Source of the DNA: Mycobacteriales bacterium | GTDB lineage: Bacteria; Actinomycetota; Actinomycetes; Mycobacteriales; SCTD01 | DNA length: 64,000 nucleotides | Reading direction: 5' to 3' | NCBI GenBank assembly: GCA_030447385.1 | Contig: JAUJOY010000001.1 | Span: 193,993-257,992, forward strand | Shown here: positions 37,324 to 46,058 of the stretch, piece after piece | Position numbering within the stretch: position 1 is the first letter of the stretch | Layout of the letters: each line of letters starts with the position of its first letter | The notes under the pieces: generated by a model | Databases searched by the model: none | Told to the model about the DNA's origin: nothing | What the model saw: only the letters and a program-made list of their open reading frames with translations | Position numbers and translations under genes: made by a program

Positions 37324-38959
37324 TTACTTCGACCTGAAGAAGTCCCTGGCTGGAGATTGAGGCCTGGCGGCTTTTGCGTGCCACGCCTCTTGGCGGTCTG
37401 AGTGGCGAGATCATGTTCGTGGCGGGTCGGGCGAGCGTGGGGAGCGGCTTGTGCTGCGGACACGAGCGGTGGATGTGAGCTTGTGGCAGGCGGTGTTGCC
37501 GCCGGAGGTGCTGCGGCTGCCGGACGAACTGGCCCGGGTGGACGCGCTGCTGGATGACCCGGTGTTCTTCGCGCCGTTCGTGCCGTTCTTCGACCCGCGG
37601 GTGGGCCGGCCGTCCACGCCGATGGAGGTCTACCTGCGGATGATGTTCTTGAAGTTCCGCGGCTGGGCTACGAGCTGTGCCGGGAGGTCGGTGACTCGAT
37701 CACCTGGCGCAGGTTCTGTCGGATCCCGCTCGCGATGGGAAGGTTCCGCACCCGACGACGTTGATGAAGCTCACCACTCGCTGCGGCACGGCCGCGGTCG
37801 ACGGCTGCAACGAGGCGCTGCTGGCGAAGGCGGCCCAGGCCGGCTGCGCACCAACCGGCTGCGGGCCGACACCACGGTGGTCCCCGCGGATGTGGCCTAC
37901 CCGACCGATTCGGGGTTGCTGGCCAAAGCGATCCGGCGGATCGCGGCCACCGGCCGGCGGATCCAGGCTGCCGGTGGGGCAACGCGCACGTCGGTGCGGG
38001 ACCGCAGCCGGGCGGCTGGGAAGCGGGCGCACGGGATCGCCGCGAAACTGCGGATGCGCAGCGCGCAAGGCAAGGACGAAGTCCACGCGGTCGTGAAGCG
38101 GATCACCGGTGAGCTCGCGCAGTTGGCGGTACGCGCCGCCGATGGCGCCGAAGGCTGCTGAGCAACGCCCGGCGCGCGCTGCGAAGGACGCAGACCAAGG
38201 CGCAGGCGCTGGCCGCGGCCGGTGTTCAGGACGCCGCTGCGGGTCGACGTCGCGGCGGTCGGTTGCGGCGGTCAACGTCAACGACCTGACCGCTTTGCTG
38301 CAGGCGACCCGTCAGGTCGCCGCGCAGACCCGGCAGCGCGTCGCCGGTGTCACCCCGGCCGGGGCGTCCCGCGGGTCAGCCTGCACGAGCGTGACGCCCG
38401 GCCGATCGCCAAGGGACGGCTCGGCAGGCCAGTGGAGTTCGGCTACAAGGCTCAGGTGCTCGACAACGACGACGGTGTCGTGCTCGACCACAACGTCGAG
38501 CAGGGCAACCCGCCGGCTGGCTCCGGCGGTCGAGCGGGTCAAGCGCCGCACCGGACGAAAGCCCCGGACCGTGACCGCTGACCGTGGCTACGGTGAGAAG
38601 AGCGTCGAGGACGAGCTGCACGAGGCCGGGGTGCGCCACGTCGTCATCCCCGCAAGGGCAAGCTAGGCAAGGCCCGGCAAGCCGAGGAACGACGGCCGGC
38701 GTTCCGCAGGACGATCAAGTGGAGAACCGGCAGCGAGGGCCGGATCAGCAGCCTCAAACGCGGCTACGGCTGGGACCGCACCCGCCTGGACGGCACCGAA
38801 GGAGCCCGGATCTGGACCGGACAGGCCGTCCTGGCGCACAACCTGGTCAAGATCGGAGCCCTGGCCGGCTAACGGAACGGAGTTGGGAGATCAACAAGTC
38901 CCAGTCCCGGACGCCGCCAGGCCTCAATCACAAGCCAGGGACTTCTTCAGTCGAAGTAA
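37324..38959 (+). mobile_element. insertion sequence (ISNCY/IS1182-like), 1636 bp, with GCTAG target duplication
   Basis: The ends are long inverted repeats: TTACTTCGACCTGAAGAAGT at the left and, reading inward from the right, TTACTTCGACTGAAGAAGTC, continuing in parallel through CCCTGGCT and GATTGAGGCCTGGCGGC for about 50 bp with few mismatches. The direct repeat GCTAG lies at 37319-37323 and 38960-38964. The well-preserved ends contrast with the broken transposase. Confidence 0.9.
37451..38872 (+). pseudogene. DDE transposase of the IS, multiple frameshifts
   Basis: The N-terminal DUF772-type region is intact from GTG 37451: VDVSLWQAVLPPEVLRLPDE, DPRVGRPSTPMEVYLRMMFLKFR. It then shifts frame near 37660 (YELCREVGDSITWRRFCRIP and PTTLMKLTTRCG are in another frame), returns near 37850 (TNRLRADTTVVPADVAYPTDSG), and breaks again near 38150, 38250, 38345, 38510 and 38655. 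Later pieces still show the family: GRLGRPVEFGYKAQVLDND, RTVTADRGYGEKSVEDELHE and RISSLKRGYGWDRTRLDGTEG, ending at the TAA at 38870. Family assignment within IS5-superfamily-like elements is tentative; inactivity is clear as read. Confidence 0.82.
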
Positions 38960-38992
38960 GCTAGCGGCGCATCCTCTCGGACGCGACGTGCC

Positions 38993-39586
38993 TCAGGCCA
39001 GCCCCATCGCGCGCACGTACTGCTCCGCGACGTTCTCCTCGGGCGCCGCATCGGAGGAGGGCAGCGCGTAGCTGCCGTTGCCGCGCACCAGGAGGCCGCT
39101 GTCGACGAGGTAGCGCCGCACAGTCACGTGGTCCACGCTCCCGTGGGCGCACCAGGTGCCCAGCAGCTCGTTGACCGCGCGCTCGTCGTAGCGCACGTCC
39201 GGCGCGAACGTCACGGACACGAGATGCGAGAGGACCTCCCGGCGGCGGCTCTGCCGGGCAGGCAGCGACACGAGCCGCCGCCCGACGACGTACGGGCGCA
39301 GTCCCTCAGCACCTGGCTCGACCTCCTCCGCCGAAGGGCTCCGCCTCGTGGCGGCCTGCTCCCTCGCCGCTGACCGCAACGCGGTGTAGTCCACCGCCCA
39401 GCCGTCCGGTGCCTGCACGAGCAGGCCGGCGTCGCTGAGCTTCCGGCGCGCCACCGCGGCTTCCTTCGCCGCAAGCCCCGCGCCGAAGGACATGTCGGCG
39501 GCAGTGCGCGCGCCGAGCGCGACGGCGGCGAGCACGCGCATCCGAGCCGGGTCGGCGAGCAGTCCCACAAGCGCTTCTGGCGTCAT
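38993..39586 (-). CDS. DUF2087-domain protein with winged-helix N-terminus
   Basis: A 197-aa protein starting at ATG 39586. The N-terminal 70 residues look like an ArsR-type winged helix (ALVGLLADPARMRVLAAVALG, AAVARRKLSDAGLLVQAPDGW). The C-terminal domain has the DUF2087 pattern: RREVLSHLVSVTFAPDVRYDERAVNELLGTW followed by DHVTVRRYLVDSGLLVRGNGSYAL. It is likely a small transcriptional regulator with unknown ligand. It is the first chromosomal gene after the IS and is convergent with the upstream methyltransferase. Confidence 0.8.
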   Translation of the reverse strand: MTPEALVGLLADPARMRVLAAVALGARTAADMSFGAGLAAKEAAVARRKLSDAGLLVQAPDGWAVDYTALRSAAREQAATRRSPSAEEVEPGAEGLRPYVVGRRLVSLPARQSRRREVLSHLVSVTFAPDVRYDERAVNELLGTWCAHGSVDHVTVRRYLVDSGLLVRGNGSYALPSSDAAPEENVAEQYVRAMGLA

Positions 39587-39664
39587 CGCATCTACCGGTC
39601 CGCGCCGCTCACGCGTCCCTTCTCCTCCGCCTCACCGTAGAGCCCGGCGCCAGCGGATTGCTGC

Positions 39665-40012
39665 TCAGCAGGCGACCGGCAGGGGGTCGGCCACGGTCTC
39701 GCGCCGCTGCCCCCCGCGCGTACGCCGCTGGATCGGTGCCGGCCAGCAGAGCGTCGCCAGGTGGGCGCTCACCTCACCGGCAGTCACGGCGCCGGACCGG
39801 CCGGTCGCGAGCAGGCGGTGCGCCCTGCCCAGGCGACGCTGGAGCACCACGAGCGGGTCGCCCTCGGTCGGGCCGAGCGAGCTCCCGGCGGAGCTCTCCA
39901 GGCTGAGCACCACGGCGGACAGCGCGGTCCGGGCGCAGGCGTCGTCCTGGGTCGCTGCGGCTGCGCCGGCCAGCTCGTCCAGTGCGCTGCCTACCCCGTC
40001 GTCGGTCCTCAT
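39665..40012 (-). CDS. hypothetical protein
   Basis: A 115-aa protein starting at ATG 40012, mostly helical (SALDELAGAAAATQDDACARTALSAVVLSLES, VVLQRRLGRAHRLLATG) with an Arg-rich tail ending PLPVAC. No family was recognised and there are no membrane segments. It is divergent from the GlxA-like regulator with about 110 bp between, an arrangement common for a regulator and its target. Coding is supported by codon-position GC bias and the isolated frame, but only moderately. Confidence 0.5.
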   Translation of the reverse strand: MRTDDGVGSALDELAGAAAATQDDACARTALSAVVLSLESSAGSSLGPTEGDPLVVLQRRLGRAHRLLATGRSGAVTAGEVSAHLATLCWPAPIQRRTRGGQRRETVADPLPVAC

Positions 40013-40124
40013 CGTCGTCTCCCTCGTTCCTCCCGGCGTGCCTGGGACAACGATGGCGCGCCCGGAGAAGAGGGACCAGTGGCAGGAGTGACATTATCCG
40101 CCAACTTCCTGCCACAATGTCGTC

Positions 40125-41150
40125 ATGCTGAAGAACGTGGTGGCGCTGGTCTACGACGGGGTCGGCTCCTTCGGGCTCGGCGTGATCTGCGAGGTGTTCG
40201 GCTACGACCGCTCCGCCGACGGCCTCCCGAGCTACGCCTTCGCCGTGGCCGGGGTGGCCCCAGGACGCGTACGCACCGACACCGGGCTGCAGATCGTCGT
40301 CGAGCACGGGCTGGAGCGGCTGGCCGATGCCGACCTGGTGTGCGTGCTCAGCTGGGACCGCCCCGACCTGCTCCCGCCGGAGCCCCTGCTGCAGGCGCTG
40401 CGGGACGCCGTCGCCCGGGGCGCGCAGGTCATGAGCCACTGCAGCGGCGCCTACGTCCTGGCCGCGGCCGGGGTGCTGGACGGGCGCACGGTGGCCACGC
40501 ACTGGATGCACGCCGCCGACCTCGCCGCGCGATATCCCGCCGTCAAGGTGAACCCGGACGTGCTCTACGTCGACGACGACCCGATCCTGTCCAGCGCCGG
40601 GACCGCCGCCGGCATCGACACCTGCCTCTACCTGCTGCGGCGCGAGCACGGCGCGGAGGTCGCCAACGCCGTCGCCCGGCGGATGGTGGTGCCGCCGCAC
40701 CGGGAGGGCGGGCAGGCGCAGTACGTCGCCGCGTCGGTGCCGGCCGTGGACGACACCTCCCGGCTGCGCCAGGTGCTCGTGTGGGCGCAGGAGAACCTCG
40801 CGAGCGACCTGAGCGTCGACGAGCTGGCGGCGCGCGCGCTGATGTCGCCACGCAGCTTCGCCCGCCACTTCCGCGGCGCCACCGGCTCGACCCCGCACGC
40901 CTGGCTCCTGGGTCAGCGCATCTCGCACGCCCAGCTGCTGCTGGAGACCACCGACCTCAGCGTCGAGGAGGTCGCGCAGCGCAGCGGCCTCGGTGCGCCC
41001 ACCACGCTGCGCCACCACTTCGCCCAGCGCCTCGGGACCTCGCCGCAGGCGTACCGCCGGACCTTCCGCGGTGCGACGCCCGAGCCCGCGGGCACCCGAC
41101 CGGCCGGGCCTCCCGCCGTAGGTCAGTCCCCGGCCCGCAGCGCCAGCTGA
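40125..41150 (+). CDS. GlxA-family regulator (DJ-1/PfpI domain + AraC HTH)
   Basis: A 341-aa protein starting at ATG 40125. Residues 1 to about 190 form a class I amidotransferase-like DJ-1/PfpI domain with the elbow MSHCSGAYVLAAAGVLDGR (Cys about 107) and TAAGIDTCLYLLRREHG, as in GlxA-type regulators. Residues about 215-320 are an AraC/XylS HTH pair (LSVDELAARALMSPRSFARHFRGATGSTP, LSVEEVAQRSGLGAPTTLRHHF). The tail is Pro-rich. It is probably a ligand-sensing activator or repressor; the target may be the divergent hypothetical gene. Its 3' end overlaps the convergent MFS gene by 28 bp. Confidence 0.9.
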   Translation: MLKNVVALVYDGVGSFGLGVICEVFGYDRSADGLPSYAFAVAGVAPGRVRTDTGLQIVVEHGLERLADADLVCVLSWDRPDLLPPEPLLQALRDAVARGAQVMSHCSGAYVLAAAGVLDGRTVATHWMHAADLAARYPAVKVNPDVLYVDDDPILSSAGTAAGIDTCLYLLRREHGAEVANAVARRMVVPPHREGGQAQYVAASVPAVDDTSRLRQVLVWAQENLASDLSVDELAARALMSPRSFARHFRGATGSTPHAWLLGQRISHAQLLLETTDLSVEEVAQRSGLGAPTTLRHHFAQRLGTSPQAYRRTFRGATPEPAGTRPAGPPAVGQSPARSAS

Positions 41151-42421
41151 GCGGCCAGCACCAGGCCGAGCACGGGAAGCGCCGCCGCCACCGCGAAGCC
41201 CAGGGACGTGCTCGCCGGCAGCGCCAGCGCGAGCCCGCCGCCGATCACCCAGGCCAGCTGCAGTGCAGTCTCGGTGCGGGCGAAGGCGGTGCTCAGGAAG
41301 CGGGGGGCGATGTGCTGCTGGACGGCCGCGTCGAGCGCGAACTTCGACAGCGACACCGCGACGCCCGTCGCTCCGGCCGCGGCCACGACCCAGAACGACG
41401 AGCCGCTCAGCGCCGCCAGCGCACAGGTGACGAACGGCAGCCCGAGCGCGACCCTTGACAGCAGCCGCGAGCTCCCCCCGGGCAGCCGTGCGGCCGCGGC
41501 GGTGCCGCCGACCTGTCCGAGCGCTGCCGCCGCCACCACGGCGGCCACGAGCACCGCGGGCGCCCCCTCCGAGCGCAGCAGGAATGCCAGGAAGATGGTG
41601 AGCAGCCCGGCGAGCGCGCGGATGACGAGGGCGGCCGACAGGGGACCGGTCACCTCCGGCGGCGTGCGGAGGAGGCGGAAGCGGGTCTGCCCGGACTCCG
41701 CCCTCGCCTCCGCCGCGCTCGGCGGCTCGTCCACGTGCTCGGGCAGTCGCAGGGCCAGCACCCCGCCGAGGATCAGCAGCACGCTCGCCAGCCGCAGGAC
41801 CATCCCCGAGCCGAACAGGGCGCCGATGCCAGCGCCCACGGCCGCTGCCCCGGCTCCGGCGGTCACGGCCGCGACGTTGAGCCGGGCGTTGGTGGAGACG
41901 AGACCGACGGCGGGCGGCCGGACCCGGGGCACCGCGGCCGAGCGCGCCACGCCGTACGCCCGCGACAGCACCAGCACCAGCAGAGTGAGCGGATAGAGCG
42001 CGAGGCCGGCCAGCACCCCCGCCATGACCCAGGTGAGCAGTCCGCGTCCGCCGGTGGTCACCGCGAGGACGGTGCGCCGGCCGTGCGGGAACCGGTCGAG
42101 CAGCGGCCCGGCAACCGGCACGAGCAGGGAGAAGGGCAGCATCGTCAGGATGAGGTAGAGGGCCACCCGGCTGCGGGCCTCGCCCAGCGGCACGGAGAAG
42201 AACAGCGTGCCGGCCAGCGCCACCGCGACGAGCGCGTCACCGGCGGCGTGCAGCGCGTGCACGGTGATCAGCGAGGACAGCCCGCTGCGTCCGGCGCCGT
42301 CTGCCCGGGCGGCCGCGCGCAGGCGCCGCACGCCGCTGCGCGAGACCCCCGTGGCCCGCGCGGCCGCCCCGAGACCGACCCGTCGGACGTCGGCGCGCGA
42401 GGGCCGGCGCGGACCGTTCAT
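41123..42421 (-). CDS. MFS transporter
   Basis: A 432-aa membrane protein starting at ATG 42421 (MNGPRRPSRADVRRVG). After a long Arg/Ala-rich cytoplasmic start (about 45 residues) there are about 11-12 hydrophobic helices. Between helices 2 and 3 lies the MFS-like loop GPLLDRFPHGRRTVL. The middle loop (EHVDEPPSAAEARAESGQTRFRLLRTPPE) separates the two six-helix halves. The substrate is unknown; drug-type exporters and uncharacterised MFS proteins share this layout. It overlaps the GlxA-like gene tail to tail. Confidence 0.82.
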   Translation of the reverse strand: MNGPRRPSRADVRRVGLGAAARATGVSRSGVRRLRAAARADGAGRSGLSSLITVHALHAAGDALVAVALAGTLFFSVPLGEARSRVALYLILTMLPFSLLVPVAGPLLDRFPHGRRTVLAVTTGGRGLLTWVMAGVLAGLALYPLTLLVLVLSRAYGVARSAAVPRVRPPAVGLVSTNARLNVAAVTAGAGAAAVGAGIGALFGSGMVLRLASVLLILGGVLALRLPEHVDEPPSAAEARAESGQTRFRLLRTPPEVTGPLSAALVIRALAGLLTIFLAFLLRSEGAPAVLVAAVVAAAALGQVGGTAAAARLPGGSSRLLSRVALGLPFVTCALAALSGSSFWVVAAAGATGVAVSLSKFALDAAVQQHIAPRFLSTAFARTETALQLAWVIGGGLALALPASTSLGFAVAAALPVLGLVLAAQLALRAGD

Positions 42422-42462
42422 GGCCGCAGCCTGCCAGGGATGTGTGACAGCCGAAACGGCGA

Positions 42463-42485
42463 GAGCCGCCCGTCTCGGGCGGCTC
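42463..42485 (-). terminator. terminator downstream of tRNA-Ser(GGA)
   Basis: GAGCCGCCC at 42463-42471 and GGGCGGCTC at 42477-42485 form a perfect 9-bp stem with a 5-nt loop, 8 bp past the tRNA 3' end. On the minus strand a TTT lies about 9 nt beyond the stem. It also separates the tRNA from the MFS gene. Confidence 0.6.
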
Positions 42486-42493
42486 CCAGGGTG

Positions 42494-42579
42494 CGGAGGA
42501 TGCGAGATTCGAACTCGCGAGGGGTTGCCCCCAACACGCTTTCCAAGCGTGCGCCATAGGCCAACTAGGCGAATCCTCC
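42494..42579 (-). tRNA. tRNA-Ser(GGA)
   Basis: An 86-nt type II tRNA. The acceptor GGAGGAT pairs with ATCCTCC, discriminator G. The anticodon stem-loop CACGCTTGGAAAGCGTG carries anticodon GGA. A long variable arm (TTGGGGGCAACCCCT) and the T-arm GCGAGTTCGAATCTCGC are present. CCA is not encoded. This is a different serine isoacceptor from the fragment at 8458-8481, whose acceptor ends CGCCACC-G-CCA. Confidence 0.97.
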
Positions 42580-42720
42580 TGAGCGTGGCTGCATCGGCGA
42601 TCCTAGCCGAGCGGGCCTCCGCGGGGCTGCTGCCCGGCGGCGCAGCCGGATGGCGAGCCTGCACATTTCCCTCACCGATCTCCCGCAGGAACCGCACGAG
42701 GCCGCCCTAGCCTTCGCCGG

Positions 42721-43403
<683 letters not shown>

Positions 43404-43407
<4 letters not shown>

Positions 43408-44418
43408 GGCCGCTGGACCGGGTGCGCAGCATCAAGATCAAGTTCGGCGCGGTCATCCTCGTGGCGGTCGGCATGACGCTGGTCCTCAACGAGGTGGGCC
43501 TCGCCCTCAACGTGTCCCCCAAGGCCCGGTGGGCATTGGCCGCGGTGCTCTCGCTGGCGATGGTGCAGCTGCTCGCCCACGGCATGACGTCCCCGCTGCG
43601 GGAGATGGCTGCGGCCGCGGGCGATGGCGTGCGGGAACTACAGCCGGCGGGTGACGACGAGCTCGCGGGACGAGGTGGGCGAGCTGGCAAGGGCCTTCGA
43701 GTCGATGGCGCGCGACCTCGCGGCGGTGGACGCCGAGCGGCGGCGGCTCGTGGCCGACGTGAGCCACGAGCTGCGTACGCCGCTGGCCGCCCTGCAGGCG
43801 CTTCTCGAGAATCTCGCCGACGGTGTCACCCCTGCCGACCCGGAGACGTTCGAGACGGCGCTCGCGCAGACCCGCCGGCTCGGCCGGCTGGTCACCCAGC
43901 TGCTCGACCTGTCGCGGCTGGAGTCCGGCGTCGTGCCGCTCGAGCGGCGGCCCACACCGCTAGGCCCGCTGCTGGAGCAGGCCGTGCGGGAGACCGAGGC
44001 CAGCGGGCGGGACGTCGTGCTGCGGTCGGACGTGCGCCCGCCGGAGCTGTGCGCCGAGGTCGACCCCGAGCGGCTGCACCAGGTGCTGTCCAACCTGCTC
44101 GACAACGCGACCCGGCACAGCCCGGCCGGCGGCGTCGTGACCGTGTCGGCCCTGCGCAGCGACGGTGCGCTGCGCCTCGCCATCTGCGACGCGGGGCCGG
44201 GCATCGCCGATCCCGACAAAGAGCGGGTCTTCGAGCGCTTCGCCCGGGCCGACCCTGCCCGTACCGGCCGGGAGGGCGGCAGCGGCCTGGGGCTCGCGAT
44301 CGCCCGCTGGGTGGTCGACCTGCACGGCGGGGTGATCCGGGCCGAGGACGCCGACCCGCCGCCCGGGTGCTGCGTCGTGGTCGAGCTGCCCGACGGCCGG
44401 CGGAGGGAGCACGCGTGA
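43404..44418 (+). pseudogene. sensor histidine kinase, one frameshift
   Basis: The kinase starts at ATG 43404 (MRPLDRVRSIKIKFGAVILV) with two transmembrane helices and a HAMP-like start (TSPLREMAAAA). At about 43619 one base seems missing. The continuation RAMACGNYSRRVTTSSRDEVGELARAF is in another frame and runs to 44418. That part holds the H-box LVADVSHELRTPLAALQALLEN, N-box LSNLLDNATRHSPAGG, G1 CDAGPGIADPD and G2 GGSGLGLAIARWVV. Restoring one base gives a normal kinase of about 338 aa. Either the gene is newly broken or the base was lost in sequencing. Confidence 0.85.
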
Positions 44419-45906
44419 CCACCACCGACGTCTGGACGGGTCCCGCCGGTCCGGCCGGCCAGCACTTCGCCTTCGGCCCACGGCCGCAGCGGAGGCCGCC
44501 TCCCGCGGCGTCGCGGACGGTCGTGGGTCGCGCGGCCGCTGCCGGGCTGGCATCCGCGGGCCTGGTCCCGGGACATCGACTCGGCCTCGGGGTGGTCGTC
44601 GCGGCGCTGGTGTCTGGCCCTCGCCGTTGCGCCGCGGAGCCGGCTGCGCAGCGCGTCCGGTCCTGCGCTGGCCGCGACCGCCGCCGGGCTCGTGACGATC
44701 AGCGCGCTGCGGGACGCCGCCTGGATCGCCGGGTCCTGCCTCCTCGTCGCCCTCGGCACCTGGTCGCTGCTGCTCAGCGGCGGCCGCGGATGGAGACCCA
44801 CCGCGCTCGGCCTGCTCGCAGTCCCGCTGCGGGAGCTGGCCGGGCTCGGGTCACTGCTGCGCGGCGCCCTGCGCCTCGGCGCGGGTCGGCATCTCGGCGC
44901 GGCGCTCCCGGCGGCCCGGGGGATCGCGGTCACGGCCCTCCTCCTCGCGGTGTTCGGCGGGCTGTTCGCGACGGCCGACGCGGCCTTCCGCGAGCTGTTC
45001 GCCCGCCTCACCCTGCCGACACCTGGCCCGATGCTCGTCGCCCGGCCGCTCGTCTTTTCCGCCGCCGCCGCCCTCGTCGGGGCTGCCGCGCTCGTGACGA
45101 CGGCGCCGCGACGGGACGGGGCGCTCCCCGCGTACACCGGCCGGGTCCTGCGCCCGGTCGAGTGGGTGCTGCCGCTGCTGGTGCTCGACCTGCTGTTCGC
45201 CGCGTTCGTGTCCGTGCAGCTCACCGTGCTGTTCGGCGGCCGCGACCACGTCCTGTCGACCGCCGGCCTGACCTACGCGCAGTACGCAAGGCAGGGCTTC
45301 GGGCAGCTGGTCGCCGCAGCGGTGCTGACCCTCGGCGTGGTCGCGATCGCGGCGCGTGTCGTCCCCCGCTCCCCGGGAGCTGACCGCGTGCGCGCGCTGC
45401 TGCTCGGCGCCCTGTGCCTGATGACCCTCGTCGTGCTGGCCTCGGCCTCGCGCCGACTGGGGCTGTACGAGCAGGAGTTCGGCTTCACGCGGCTGCGGGT
45501 GTCGGTGGACGCGGCCATCGCCTGGCTGGGTGCCGTCCTGCTGCTGGTGGTCGCCGCCGGCACGCGCCTCGGCGCCCGCTGGCTCCCCCGCGGGGTCGTC
45601 CTGTCCGGGGCGGCCGGCCTGCTCGTCTTCGCCCTCGCCGACCCCGACGCGCGCATCGCGCAGCGCAACGTCGAGCGCTTCGCGGCGACAGGTGGCCTGG
45701 ATGCCCGCTACCTCGCCGGCCTGTCCGCCGACGCCGTACCCGCCCTGCAGGAACTGCCCGAGCCGGAGCGCTCCTGCATCCTGCGCGCGCTCGTGCCGGA
45801 GCCCGACGCGTGGCCCGCCTACAACCTGTCCCGCGAGCGCGCCCGCGACGCCCTGCGAGGGCTGCCTCCCGGGATCTGCCGGCCTGTGCACGCACCCCGC
45901 CGGTAG
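44415..45906 (+). pseudogene. DUF4173-type membrane protein, one frameshift
   Basis: It starts at GTG 44415, overlapping the kinase stop (VTTTDVWTGPAGPAGQHFAF). The first helix (GLASAGLVPGHRLGLGVVVAALV) is cut near 44610, where the sequence moves to another frame (CLALAVAPRSRLRSASGPAL, then TISALRDAAWIAGSCLLVALG) that stays open to 45906. That long part has about ten hydrophobic helices, the charged loop FGGRDHVLSTAGLTYAQYARQGFGQL typical of DUF4173/DUF4153 proteins, and a soluble C-terminal tail with NVERFAATGGLDARYLAGLS. Function unknown; its coupling to a two-component pair suggests a role in an envelope response. A second start at 44692 could still give a shortened protein. Confidence 0.75.
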
Positions 45907-45931
45907 CGCCTTCGGACCCGGTAGGGTGCCG

Positions 45932-46027
45932 GCTGACCCCTCGTGCGGCGCCGATCTCGCTGAACCCCCCCAGGGCCGGAAGGCAGCAAGGGCAGGCGGG
46001 CTCTGGGCGGGTGTGCGGGGGGTCGCT
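45932..46027 (+). ncRNA. ffs: bacterial small SRP RNA (4.5S RNA)
   Basis: The apical loop of SRP RNA domain IV is recognisable (AGGGCCGGAAGGCAGCAAGGG at about 45968-45988), with the GGAA tetraloop-type cap and the asymmetric AGCA side. The 5' strand GACCCC.TCGTGC (from 45935) pairs with GTGCGGGGGGTC (to 46024), closing a long hairpin of about 95 nt. Location directly before dnaX is typical of actinobacteria. The RNA binds Ffh for co-translational targeting. Confidence 0.92.
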
Positions 46028-46058
46028 TGGATGACGACGACGCGCCGGGAGGACGACC

